Below are positions 52,351 through 60,208 of a stretch of 64,000 nucleotides of DNA, piece after piece. The notes under the pieces were generated by a model. It had not been told where the DNA came from. It saw only the letters and a program-made list of their open reading frames with translations, and did no database searches. Made by a program: the position numbers and the translations under genes. The first letter of the stretch is position 1; each line of letters opens with the position of its first letter. Origin of the DNA: Sva-07 sp963829585. Its GTDB lineage: Bacteria > Actinomycetota > Acidimicrobiia > Acidimicrobiales > Ilumatobacteraceae. The DNA lies in the NCBI GenBank assembly GCA_963829585.1, contig CAWHJD010000015.1:124001-188000 (forward strand), given 5' to 3'.

Positions 52351-53532
52351 ATGCTCGCTTTCACCTTCCCCGGCCAGGGCTCCCAACGCCCGGGCATGGG
52401 ACTTCCCTGGCGCGACCACGAGAGCTGGGAACTCGTCGACGAGGCGAACGACATCGCCGGTCGAGATGTCGGCGCCCTGCTCTGCGAGGCCGACGCCGAG
52501 GAATTGAAGGACACGCGCAACGCACAGTTGACGACCTTCGTGTCGAGCCTGATGGTGCTCGACGCCGTCGAGCGCCTCGGCATCGAGCCCAGCTACTGCG
52601 CCGGTCACAGCCTCGGCGAGTACACGGCCCTGACGGCGACGGGTGCACTCGGCTTCGACGACGGTATCCGACTCGTCATCGAGCGCAGCGCCGCGATGCA
52701 CGACGCCGGGCTCGCCCAACCCGGCACGATGGCCGCCGTGCTCGGCCTCGACGACGACCACGTCGAGATCGCTTGTCGCCGCGCCGATGCCGACGTGTGG
52801 GTCGCCAACTTCAACGCCCCCGGCCAGGTCGTGATCGCGGGTTCGCCGGCGGGCGTCGATGCCGCCGCCGTGCACGCCAAGGAACTCGGCGCCAAGAAGG
52901 TGATGCCGCTCCAGGTGTCCGGAGCGTTCCACACACCGTTCATGGCGGGCGCCCGTGACCGTCTCCGCACCGCGCTCGCGGCGGCCGCCCCGCGTGACTC
53001 CGACGTCCCGGTGGTGTCGAACGTCGACGCGTTGGCCCACGACCAGGGTGCCGACTGGGCAAGCCTGCTGTCGGCCCAACTCTCGAGCCCGGTGCGCTGG
53101 AAGCACTGTCTGCTCACCCTCGCCGAGAGCGGCGTGACCGACTTCGCCGAGCTCGGGCCCGGTGCAGTGTTGACGGGCATGGCCAAACGGACGGTCACCG
53201 ACGGACGCACGATCTCGGTGTCGACCCCGGAGGACCTCGACAAGCTGCTCGAGTGGGTCGGCGCCGGCACGACGTCGGCACCCGTTCAACATGAGGGCGA
53301 ACATCTCTTCGCCGTCGAGCGTCTCGTGGTGAGCCCGGCAGCGGGCGTCTTCACGCCGATCGGTTCGTTGGCCGAGGGTTCCGTCATCACGGTGGGATCG
53401 GTGATCGGCCACGTCGGTGACGTCGAAGTGCGTTCACCGTTCGCCGGAATCCTCCAGAGTTACATCGCGCTCGACACCGAACGGGTCACACCACGCCAGC
53501 CGATTGCCTGGTTGCGCAGTGACGGGTCATGA
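52351..53532 (+). CDS. fabD: Malonyl-CoA:ACP transacylase with C-terminal biotinyl/lipoyl-like domain
   Basis: Loads malonyl groups onto ACP. The catalytic Ser87 is in YCAGHSLGEYTAL, and His ~194 in VSGAFHTPFMAGA; FTFPGQGSQRPGMG and LGPGAVLTGMAKR are family motifs. FabD usually ends near residue 310. Here about 75 more residues follow (VVSPAAGVFTPIGSLAEGS, GSVIGHVGDVEVRSPFAGIL, ALDTERVTPRQPIAWL) with the fold pattern of a biotinyl/lipoyl barrel-sandwich domain. No EAMK-type lysine is present, so it is probably not biotinylated. It begins a fab operon (21 bases to fabH). Confidence 0.9.
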   Translation: MLAFTFPGQGSQRPGMGLPWRDHESWELVDEANDIAGRDVGALLCEADAEELKDTRNAQLTTFVSSLMVLDAVERLGIEPSYCAGHSLGEYTALTATGALGFDDGIRLVIERSAAMHDAGLAQPGTMAAVLGLDDDHVEIACRRADADVWVANFNAPGQVVIAGSPAGVDAAAVHAKELGAKKVMPLQVSGAFHTPFMAGARDRLRTALAAAAPRDSDVPVVSNVDALAHDQGADWASLLSAQLSSPVRWKHCLLTLAESGVTDFAELGPGAVLTGMAKRTVTDGRTISVSTPEDLDKLLEWVGAGTTSAPVQHEGEHLFAVERLVVSPAAGVFTPIGSLAEGSVITVGSVIGHVGDVEVRSPFAGILQSYIALDTERVTPRQPIAWLRSDGS

Positions 53533-53553
53533 CGAACGAGGGGACCTGACCTG

Positions 53554-54528
53554 ATGCCAGCAGTACCGAACGGCACGCGTGGAGCGGTGATCACAGGCTG
53601 GGGAACCGCCCTGCCGGATCACATCGTCACCAACCACGACCTCGAGAAGACGCTGGACACCAGCCACGACTGGATCGTCGAACGCACGGGCATCCGCGAG
53701 CGCCACATCGGCGGCACCACCACCAGTCTGTCGGTCGAGTCGGGGCGCCGGGCGCTCGAGATGTCCGGCGTCGATCCTGCCCGGATCGACCTGCTCATCC
53801 TCGCGACCACGACACCGGATCGCGCCGTGCCGGCCACGTCCGCGACGGTGCAGAACCAACTCGGCCTCAGTTGCGGCGCATTCGACGTGAACGCCGCCTG
53901 CTCGGGCTGGGTGTACGGACTCGTGGCCGCCCACGGGTTCATCGCGACCGGTGCCGACAAGATCCTGCTCATCGGTACGGATGCCCTCGCACGCATCACC
54001 GACTGGACCGATCGCAACACCGCCATCCTGTTCGCCGACGGGTCGGGCGCTGCGGTGATCGAGGCCGTCGACGGACCCGGACAGCTGCTCGGATGGGACC
54101 TCGACGCCGACGGCAGTGCCGAGGACGCCCTCTACTGCGAGCACGGCGGTCTGCTGCAGATGGAAGGCAAGGAAGTGTTCCGGCGCGCCGTGCGGATCAT
54201 GGTCGATTCCGCCACGAAGTCGATGGCCCACGCCGGTGTCACGGCCGACGACATCGCCCTCGTCGTTCCCCATCAGGCCAACCTGCGCATCATCTCCGCC
54301 TCCTGCGATCGCCTCGGGATCGACGTCGATCGAGCGTCGATCGTCCTCGATCACACCGGCAATACATCGGCTGCATCGGTACCGCTGGCCCTTGCCGCCG
54401 CCCTCGACGCCGGCCGTGTCACCGATGGCGACCTGGTGCTCTTCGTCGGATTCGGAGCCGGCATGACCTCGGCCAGCGCCGTGGTGCGGTGGAATCAGAC
54501 AGCTCACGAACGGAGTGCTGCCACATGA
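53554..54528 (+). CDS. fabH: Beta-ketoacyl-ACP synthase III
   Basis: Starts fatty-acid chains by condensing acyl-CoA with malonyl-ACP. 324 aa; catalytic Cys116 in VNAACSGWVYGL, His in LVVPHQANLRII and Asn in DHTGNTSAASVPLA. N-terminal ITGWGTALPDHIVTN and WIVERTGIRERH are typical. Its stop overlaps the start region of fabG. Confidence 0.93.
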   Translation: MPAVPNGTRGAVITGWGTALPDHIVTNHDLEKTLDTSHDWIVERTGIRERHIGGTTTSLSVESGRRALEMSGVDPARIDLLILATTTPDRAVPATSATVQNQLGLSCGAFDVNAACSGWVYGLVAAHGFIATGADKILLIGTDALARITDWTDRNTAILFADGSGAAVIEAVDGPGQLLGWDLDADGSAEDALYCEHGGLLQMEGKEVFRRAVRIMVDSATKSMAHAGVTADDIALVVPHQANLRIISASCDRLGIDVDRASIVLDHTGNTSAASVPLALAAALDAGRVTDGDLVLFVGFGAGMTSASAVVRWNQTAHERSAAT

Positions 54529-55279
54529 CCGCCCCACCAGCACCGACACCGGCACCACTGCCGCCACCACCTCGGGACGCATCGTGCTGGTCACCGGTGG
54601 CTCCCGCGGGATCGGGCTCGCGTGTGCGCGCCGATTCGAGGCACTCGGCGACCGGGTCGCCGTCACGTACAACTCGTCACCCCCTCCCGAGGGGCTCTTC
54701 GGCGTGAAGTGCGACGTGACCTCGAACGACGACGTCGACGCGGCCTTCAGCGCCGTGGAGGACCACTTCGGCGGCAACGTCGAGGTGGTCGTGTCGAACG
54801 CAGGCATCACCCGTGACGGTTTGCTGTTGCGGATGAGCGAAGAGGACTTCACCTCGGTCGTCGACGCGAACCTGACAGCCGCCTACCGCGTGGTCAAGCG
54901 GGCGTCGCGCGGCATGTTGAAGGCACGTTCGGGCCGGATCGTGCTCGTGTCGTCGGTCGTCGGACTGCTGGGATCGGCCGGACAGTCGAACTACGCCGCG
55001 TCGAAGGCCGGGCTGGTCGGTTTCGCCCGATCCATCGCCCGCGAACTGGGGTCGCGCTCGATCACCGTCAACGTCGTGGCTCCCGGACCGGTCGCCACCG
55101 ACATGACCGCTGCGCTCGCCGACGACCGGCTCGCCGACCTCACCGCCATGGTCCCGTTGCAGCGGATGGCCGACCCCGACGAGATCGCCGGCGTCGTGTC
55201 GTTCCTCGCATCTGCCGACGCTGCGTACATCACCGGTGCCGTCATCCCCGTCGACGGTGGCCTGGGCATGGGACACTGA
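54515..55279 (+). CDS. fabG: 3-oxoacyl-ACP reductase (SDR family)
   Basis: NADPH-dependent SDR. Cofactor site LVTGGSRGIGLACARRF, NAG motif VVSNAGITRDGLL, catalytic Ser in VLVSSVVGLLG, and YAASKAGLVGFARS (Tyr/Lys); C-terminal ITGAVIPVDGGLGMGH. About 254 aa. The in-frame start is GTG 54515, overlapping fabH by 14 bases. An ATG at 54525 makes a neater ATGA overlap but is in another frame, so the N-terminal ~20 residues (TSTDTGTTAATTSG) or a nearby frameshift remain uncertain. Confidence 0.9.
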   Translation: MLPHDRPTSTDTGTTAATTSGRIVLVTGGSRGIGLACARRFEALGDRVAVTYNSSPPPEGLFGVKCDVTSNDDVDAAFSAVEDHFGGNVEVVVSNAGITRDGLLLRMSEEDFTSVVDANLTAAYRVVKRASRGMLKARSGRIVLVSSVVGLLGSAGQSNYAASKAGLVGFARSIARELGSRSITVNVVAPGPVATDMTAALADDRLADLTAMVPLQRMADPDEIAGVVSFLASADAAYITGAVIPVDGGLGMGH

Positions 55280-55324
55280 CCGCGCCGGCACGACCGATCA
55301 CGGGTACGCCGAACCCGGTGTGCC

Positions 55325-55330
55325 TACAAT
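55325..55330 (+). promoter_or_regulatory. -10 box of acpP promoter
   Basis: TACAAT lies ~55 bases upstream of the acpP start. Unlike most genes here, acpP then has a leader and a good ribosome site (AAGGAG, ~8 bases before the GTG). Confidence 0.45.
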
Positions 55331-55384
55331 TTCAACCCGGCTCGACAACCAACGCAGTCGAACCGCAACATCAAGGAGAAGACC

Positions 55385-55621
55385 GTGGATCCAGAACTGT
55401 TCGCCCGTTTCCGCAAGTGCGCCGTCGAGGTGCTGTCCGTCGAGGAGAGCGCCGTCGTTCCGGAGGCGAACTTCGGTGACGACCTCGACGCCGACAGCCT
55501 CGATCTCGTCGAGCTCGTGATGGCACTCGAGGAGGAGTTCGACGTCTCGGTTCCCGAGGAGGATCTCGAAGGAGTCGAAACCGTCCAGCAGGCGTACGAC
55601 ATCGTCGTCGCCAAACTCTGA
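55385..55621 (+). CDS. acpP: Acyl carrier protein
   Basis: 78-aa acidic helical protein carrying growing acyl chains. The phosphopantetheine attachment Ser38 is in LDADSLDLVELVMALEEEF. The GTG start has AAGGAG upstream, and the stop overlaps the fabF start (TGATG). It lies in the usual fabG-acpP-fabF order. Confidence 0.94.
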   Translation: MDPELFARFRKCAVEVLSVEESAVVPEANFGDDLDADSLDLVELVMALEEEFDVSVPEEDLEGVETVQQAYDIVVAKL

Positions 55622-56811
55622 TGAACGGCGGCCGACGGGTCGCGGTCACGGGTCTCGGCGTCATTGCGCCGACCGGTATCGGTCGACACGCGTTCTGGGA
55701 CGGACTGCTCGGGCCCGGCGCAACCAGCGGTCAGTCGCTCGTCATCGAGGACTGGGACCCTGCGCCATACTTCGACAATCCCAAACAGTCACGTCGCACC
55801 GACCGCGTCGAACAGTTCGCTGTCGCCGCCGCCGGTGAGGCATTCGACCAGGCCGGCGGGGTCGACGCGATCGGTGTCGATCCTGCCCGATTCGGCACGA
55901 TCTTCGCCACCGGCGTCGGCGGGCTCCACTCCATCGAGGAGCAGGTGCAGGTCAGGCTCGAAAAGGGTGACCGCCGGGTCTCTCCCTTCCTCGTTCCGAT
56001 GATGATGGCCAACGCCTCGGGGGCGTCGATCTCGATGCGCTACGGGCTCCAGGGCCCGAACGAAACGATCTGTACCGCGTGCGCCGCGGGTTCTCACGCG
56101 ATCGCCTACGCAGCCCGGCTGATCCGCTGGGGTGTCGTCGATGCCGTCGCCACCGGCGGCAGCGAAGCGGCTGCCACCCTCACTGCGCTCGCCGGATTCG
56201 GCAACATGACCGCATTGTCGACGGTCGGTGTCAGCCGGCCGTTCGACGCCCAACGTGACGGTTTCGTGCTCGGCGAAGGTGCGGCTGTACTGATCCTCGA
56301 GGAATGGTCGAACGCCGTCGCGCGTGGCGCGACGATTCTCGGCGAGATTCTCGGCGGTGCCAGCACGGCCGATGCACACCACATCACGGCGCCGGCGCCC
56401 GGCGGTGTCGGTGCGATCGCCTGCATGCGGCTCGCGCTGGCGGAATCGGGTCTCGAGCCCGGTGACGTGAAGCAGGTGAACGCCCACGGCACCTCGACGC
56501 CGCTCAACGACGCCGCCGAGGCGGCCGCGATCACCGCCGTCTTCGGACCCGGCAACGTTCCCGTCGTGTCGACCAAGGGCGTCACCGGACACGCGCTCGG
56601 CGCGGCGGGGGCGCTCGAAGCCGCAGCAGCGCTCCTCTCGATCGAGCACCGTCTGATCCCGCCGACGGCGAACACCACGGTGATCAGCGACGACATGGAC
56701 ATCGACCTCGTGATGGGCGACGCCCGTCCCTGGGAGCCGGGTCCGGTGATCTCGAACAACTTCGGCTTCGGAGGCCACAACGGCTCCGTCGTCGTCGCGC
56801 CTCCCAGCTGA
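55621..56811 (+). CDS. fabF: Beta-ketoacyl-ACP synthase II
   Basis: Elongating condensing enzyme, 396 aa. Catalytic Cys154 in ICTACAAGSHAIAYA and two His in VNAHGTSTPLND and KGVTGHALGAAGALEA; the C-terminal SNNFGFGGHNGSVVV is typical. It follows acpP directly. Its stop is followed by a family B palindrome facing fabZ on the other strand. Confidence 0.94.
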   Translation: MNGGRRVAVTGLGVIAPTGIGRHAFWDGLLGPGATSGQSLVIEDWDPAPYFDNPKQSRRTDRVEQFAVAAAGEAFDQAGGVDAIGVDPARFGTIFATGVGGLHSIEEQVQVRLEKGDRRVSPFLVPMMMANASGASISMRYGLQGPNETICTACAAGSHAIAYAARLIRWGVVDAVATGGSEAAATLTALAGFGNMTALSTVGVSRPFDAQRDGFVLGEGAAVLILEEWSNAVARGATILGEILGGASTADAHHITAPAPGGVGAIACMRLALAESGLEPGDVKQVNAHGTSTPLNDAAEAAAITAVFGPGNVPVVSTKGVTGHALGAAGALEAAAALLSIEHRLIPPTANTTVISDDMDIDLVMGDARPWEPGPVISNNFGFGGHNGSVVVAPPS

Positions 56812-56842
56812 GATTTCGTACACCTCCACACCACGACGAACC

Positions 56843-56892
56843 GTTTGCGTGACAATTCCGTTGGCCCGCCCCAACGGAATTGTCACGCAAAC
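56843..56892. repeat. Long palindrome, family B copy 2
   Basis: Perfect ~22-base arms (GTTTGCGTGACAATTCCGTT plus GG) around a short centre, between convergent fabF and fabZ. It shares GTTTGCGT, TTCC.TTGGCCCG and ACGCAAAC with the copy at 28279-28340. Differences occur in both arms so that pairing is kept. Likely a bidirectional terminator as well. Confidence 0.85.
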
Positions 56893-56906
56893 CGTGGGTT
56901 CGGAGG

Positions 56907-57344
56907 TCAGGCGTCGGCGAGGACGAAGAGGAGGTCGCACTGGCAGGCGATCTCGTCGCCGACGCGTGCACGACCCGAGCCCTTGCCGGCGCGGGCTGAC
57001 ATGCGGCCGAGCTCGACCTCGAGGACGAGTTCGTCACCGGGCACCACCTGTCGGCGGAACCGGGCACCGTCGAGGCCCCCGAACAGCGGGAGCTTGCCGG
57101 CGAACTTCGGATCGGCCAGCACGGCAGCGGCGCCGACCTGGGCGATCGCCTCGCACATCAGCACGCCGGGAAGGGTGGGACGACCCGGGAAGTGCCCGGC
57201 GAAGAAGAACTCGTCGCCCGTCAGCCGCCAGATCCCCGAGGCCGAGACACCCGGCACGATCGAGAGCAGCTCGTCGACGAACAGGAACGGTGCCCGGTGC
57301 GGCAGGAGTTCGTCGGGGCGGGGCAGGACGGTGCGTGATGCCAT
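56907..57344 (-). CDS. fabZ: 3-hydroxyacyl-ACP dehydratase FabZ-like
   Basis: 145-aa hotdog-fold dehydratase. N-terminal LLPHRAPFLFVDELLSI, catalytic His51 in AGHFPGRPTLPG and Glu65 in VLMCEAIAQVGAAA. It acts in the same pathway as the facing fab operon but is on the opposite strand. The ATG at 57344 overlaps the stop of the small gene upstream, so the two are coupled. Confidence 0.9.
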   Translation of the reverse strand: MASRTVLPRPDELLPHRAPFLFVDELLSIVPGVSASGIWRLTGDEFFFAGHFPGRPTLPGVLMCEAIAQVGAAAVLADPKFAGKLPLFGGLDGARFRRQVVPGDELVLEVELGRMSARAGKGSGRARVGDEIACQCDLLFVLADA

Positions 57345-57643
57345 CAGGAGGTCCAGTCGGGTCGGCGGCGAGCGTGGGCGTGGTAGTGGTCGGGAATCGA
57401 GCGAAGGTGGTCGTCGATCCAGAACGGTGCCGCGGATCGGGACTCGACGACCGCGGTCAACCGCTCGTGCAGCACCGCTCTGACCTCGGGCGGCGGCGAC
57501 GGATCGTGTGATCGCCACACGACCATGGGCACCCCGCACGAGTCGCACTCCGCGATCCAGCACAGATCGTCGCTGTGGAACCATTCGGTGAAGGGAGTCG
57601 CCTCACACAGCTCGCACGTCGGATCATCCGCCACGCCGGTCAC
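57344..57643 (-). CDS. Small Cys-rich (zinc-ribbon-like) protein
   Basis: 99 aa from a GTG start. Two CxxC pairs (CELC near residue 10, CDSC near residue 33) suggest a zinc ribbon, followed by VPMVVWRSHDPSPPPEVRAV and a C-terminal His/Arg-rich stretch (DHYHAHARRRP). It overlaps fabZ by one base. I do not recognise a named family. Confidence 0.65.
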   Translation of the reverse strand: MTGVADDPTCELCEATPFTEWFHSDDLCWIAECDSCGVPMVVWRSHDPSPPPEVRAVLHERLTAVVESRSAAPFWIDDHLRSIPDHYHAHARRRPDWTS

Positions 57644-57653
57644 CGTACGCGAC

Positions 57654-57690
57654 CGTGGGGTCGGCCGCCACGATGGCGACCGACCCCACG
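57654..57690 (-). terminator. Hairpin terminator after the fasciclin gene
   Basis: Arms CGTGGGGTCGG and CCGACCCCACG with a partly paired centre lie ~45 bases beyond the minus-strand fasciclin stop and just before the next minus-strand gene. No strong U tract is seen. Confidence 0.6.
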
Positions 57691-57736
57691 TTCAGGAGGT
57701 GTACGTGTTCTGCTGATCGAGATCAGCGTTCGATGA

Positions 57737-58378
57737 TCAGGCCGGGCAGGCGGCGAGGAATGCCTCGACGTCGATGCTCGGCGGGACCAGGACACCGTCG
57801 ACGATGTGGATGACGCCATTGCTGGCCTCGACATCGGCCGTCGTCACCGTGACGGAGTCGTTCAGCGTCACGCCGTCGGTGAGGTCGACCGTGATGTCCT
57901 CACCCTGCAGTGTCGGCACGGGACCGTCGGTCAGGTCGGTCGACATGACCGCACCGTCGACCACGTGGTAGGTCAGGATCGCGGTGAGGGCGTCCGTGCT
58001 CTCCGGGAGGAGCAGGCAGTCCACGAGGCCCGCAGGCAGCGCAGCGAACGCGTCGTCGGTCGGTGCGAACACCGTGAACGGGCCTTCGCCCGACAGCGTC
58101 TCGGCGAGACCAGCTGCAGTCACGGCGGCGACGAGGGTGTCGAACGAACCGGCGGCGACGGCGACGTCGACGATCGTGCCCGGCTCTTCAGCCATGGCCT
58201 CGGTCGTCTCGGTCATGGCGTCGGTGGCGGCGGGGGCCTCGGTCGCGGCGGGGGCCTCGGTGGCGGCGGGGGCCTCGGTCGACGAGCTCTCGTCGTTCGA
58301 GTCGGATCCGCAGGCGCTGAGGACGAGGAGACCGGCGATCGCGCCGACGGCAACGAGACGGGTGGAGGTGCGCTTCAT
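57737..58378 (-). CDS. Fasciclin-domain lipoprotein
   Basis: 213 aa. A lipoprotein signal (VGAIAGLLVLSACGSD, lipobox LSAC) is followed by a repeated EAPAAT linker and one FAS1 domain (VAAGSFDTLVAAVTAAGLAE, GPFTVFAPTDDAFAALPAG, LTYHVVDGAVMSTDL, NGVIHIVDGVLVPP). FAS1 proteins mediate adhesion or matrix contacts at the cell surface. A ribosome site (AAGGAC) precedes the ATG after a leader. Downstream a hairpin terminator. Confidence 0.9.
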   Translation of the reverse strand: MKRTSTRLVAVGAIAGLLVLSACGSDSNDESSSTEAPAATEAPAATEAPAATDAMTETTEAMAEEPGTIVDVAVAAGSFDTLVAAVTAAGLAETLSGEGPFTVFAPTDDAFAALPAGLVDCLLLPESTDALTAILTYHVVDGAVMSTDLTDGPVPTLQGEDITVDLTDGVTLNDSVTVTTADVEASNGVIHIVDGVLVPPSIDVEAFLAACPA

Positions 58379-58492
58379 GTGAATGTCCTTTTCGTAGGGG
58401 TGGATTCGCTGTGTTGTTCACGCCGCAGCGAAGCGGCATGTGAGGTCTACGAACCTGTCGGCAGGGTCGGATGACGAAACGACGAAGTTTTC

Positions 58493-59947
58493 CTACTCAA
58501 TGTCTTCCTCCTCGAGATCGGTGCCGGGGCGACGACCCACCTCTCTGGCCGGATCGCCGCGATATCCGGGCGGATACGTCAGCATCAGTTCGTCGGCACT
58601 CACGGCGCGGCGACGGTACGCATCAGCCGGCAGCAGCGACACGATCGCGGCCATCAGTCGTTTGGTGTCGGCCTCGAGCGACCGGCCCTTCAGTTCGACC
58701 GGCTCGCCGACCCGCACCCGCACGGTTGGCGGTGACGCGAGATTGAACACGTTCGGTACCCGACTCGATCGTGGCCACACCCGCTCCGTTCCCCACAGGC
58801 CGACCGGAATGATCGGCGCACCGCTCAGCTGGGCGAGCCGTGCAGCCCCCCAGCGGCCGACGGGCTTGCGGAAGAACGCCGGTCCGCGGGGGATCGTCCC
58901 CTCCGGCATCATCGTCACCATCTCGCCGCCGGCCAGGGCGGCCGCCGCCGCAGCCAGAGGTTCGTCGGAGCCGGTGCCACGGTCGACGCGTATGCCACCC
59001 ATCGCCGCTGCGATCGGACCCACGATCGGTGCGTCGAACACTTCCTTCTTGCCGAGGAAGCGGGCTGCCCGACCGCTCTTCGCGATCGTCAGTGACATCG
59101 CCGCCACGTCGAAGTAGCTGCGATGGTTCCCGCACAGGATCGCCGCTCCGGTGGTGGGGATGTTGTCGACACCGTCGATGTCGAATCGGGCGTACGGGTA
59201 CAGGCCGGGACGTGCGAATCGCAGGGCGATCTCCTGCACTTCGAGCCCGATCAGCGGAACCTTCAGCACTCCCGGCGACACGTCGAGGTTCAGTGTCGGC
59301 CACCGGCGCGCAGCGGCGACGAGCACCATCCGGGGGTCGGGGTTCACGACCACGGGATGGCCGACGGCCGACAGCATCGGCGTGTCGTACACGCTGTCGG
59401 AGTACGCGTAGCTCTCGGCGAGATCGACACCGTTGCGGTCCGCCCACTCGGTGATCGCCGCCAGCTTTCCTGCCGACCAGACGAACGGGCCGTCGAGCGT
59501 GCCGTCGTAGGTGCCGTCGGCTGCCACGCCGTAGCGGGTGGCCACCACGTCGTCGAGCCCCAGGCGGTCGGCGAACGGCTTGACGAGGTCGTAGGGGCTG
59601 GTGGTGGCGAGCACGATCGGGCGACCTGCCGCGCGGTGGACGGCGAAGGCCGTCTGGGCGAACGGTTGCACCATCGCACACAGCTCGTCGGCAACCCCCT
59701 CGGCAGCCGCGGCCACCGTGGCCTGCGAGCGCCCTCTGGCGAGAGTCACGGCTTGGCGAGCCAGCGCCATCGACGGCAACGTCTCACCGATCGCGTTGAA
59801 GAGGCGGTAGATCAGCTGCTCGCCGGGGATCGGGTCGGCGCCGACGAGGCCCGCCTGGCGCATCGCACCGGCGAACACCTCCCCCGACGCACCGCGCAGT
59901 AGCGTTCGGTCGAGGTCGAAGAAGGCAGCGGCACGTCGAGAGGTCAC
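58493..59947 (-). CDS. Bifunctional HAD-IB phosphatase/1-acylglycerol-3-phosphate acyltransferase
   Basis: 484 aa. Residues ~1-215 are a HAD-IB hydrolase (AAFFDLDRTLLRGAS, ATTSPYDLVKPFADRLG, YAYSDSVYDTPML); residues ~230-440 are a PlsC acyltransferase (LCGNHRSYFDVAAMSL, the NHxxxxD motif; MPEGTIPRGPAFF). Such a fusion can couple acylation and phosphatase steps of phospholipid synthesis, and occurs in mycobacteria. The GTG start at 59947 follows a TAGCCT box (59959-59954) by six bases, so it is likely leaderless. Confidence 0.88.
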   Translation of the reverse strand: MTSRRAAAFFDLDRTLLRGASGEVFAGAMRQAGLVGADPIPGEQLIYRLFNAIGETLPSMALARQAVTLARGRSQATVAAAAEGVADELCAMVQPFAQTAFAVHRAAGRPIVLATTSPYDLVKPFADRLGLDDVVATRYGVAADGTYDGTLDGPFVWSAGKLAAITEWADRNGVDLAESYAYSDSVYDTPMLSAVGHPVVVNPDPRMVLVAAARRWPTLNLDVSPGVLKVPLIGLEVQEIALRFARPGLYPYARFDIDGVDNIPTTGAAILCGNHRSYFDVAAMSLTIAKSGRAARFLGKKEVFDAPIVGPIAAAMGGIRVDRGTGSDEPLAAAAAALAGGEMVTMMPEGTIPRGPAFFRKPVGRWGAARLAQLSGAPIIPVGLWGTERVWPRSSRVPNVFNLASPPTVRVRVGEPVELKGRSLEADTKRLMAAIVSLLPADAYRRRAVSADELMLTYPPGYRGDPAREVGRRPGTDLEEEDIE

Positions 59948-60011
59948 CGGGCCAGGCTACGCACTCCCCAGGCGACGCCAGCCCGGGATCCGAGCCGGGG
60001 ATCACGGGCCG

Positions 60012-60139
60012 AAAAACGGGAAAGACCCGGATGGGGGATCCGGGTCTCTCAACCTGGGAATGTCCTCCGATTTGGGGGAATCGGATGGTGGACTTCCCTT
60101 CGAGTGGAACATGGGGGGTGTTCGCACTGCGATCTGCTT
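60012..60139 (-). ncRNA. Candidate 6C small RNA
   Basis: A minus-strand promoter (-35 TTGTCA at 60173-60168, 17-base spacer, -10 CATACT at 60150-60145) predicts a start near 60139. The RNA forms a hairpin GAACA-CCCCCCA-TGTTC (60123-60107), a hairpin CCGATT-CCCCCA-AATCGG (60084-60067) and a terminator hairpin AGACCCGGAT/ATCCGGGTCT with a C5 loop (60047-60023), then a T-rich tail. Repeated hairpins with C-rich loops are the hallmark of actinobacterial 6C RNA. It is upstream of a HAD-phosphatase gene; the M. tuberculosis 6C (B11) lies near a HAD gene too, as I recall. Confidence 0.65.
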
Positions 60140-60194
60140 GTGAAAGTATGCACGTGAACAACTGATCTGACAAGTAGAACAAAGAGATATCCAC

Positions 60195-60200
60195 TATCGT
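60195..60200 (+). promoter_or_regulatory. -10 box of leaderless LysR-type gene
   Basis: TATCGT ends eight bases before ATG 60209 and favours that start over the in-frame TTG at 60200. Confidence 0.45.
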
Positions 60201-60208
60201 TGTCGGAG

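Noticed and set aside
54515..54560. A sixth frameshift at the fabG start.
   Set aside because: An in-frame GTG gives a complete SDR protein, so a shift is not required; kept only as an uncertainty on the N-terminus.
60053..60200. 6S RNA or a riboswitch upstream of HAD-PlsC.
   Set aside because: There is no long open-bubble helix as in 6S RNA and no known aptamer core; C-rich loops plus an own terminator fit 6C RNA better.
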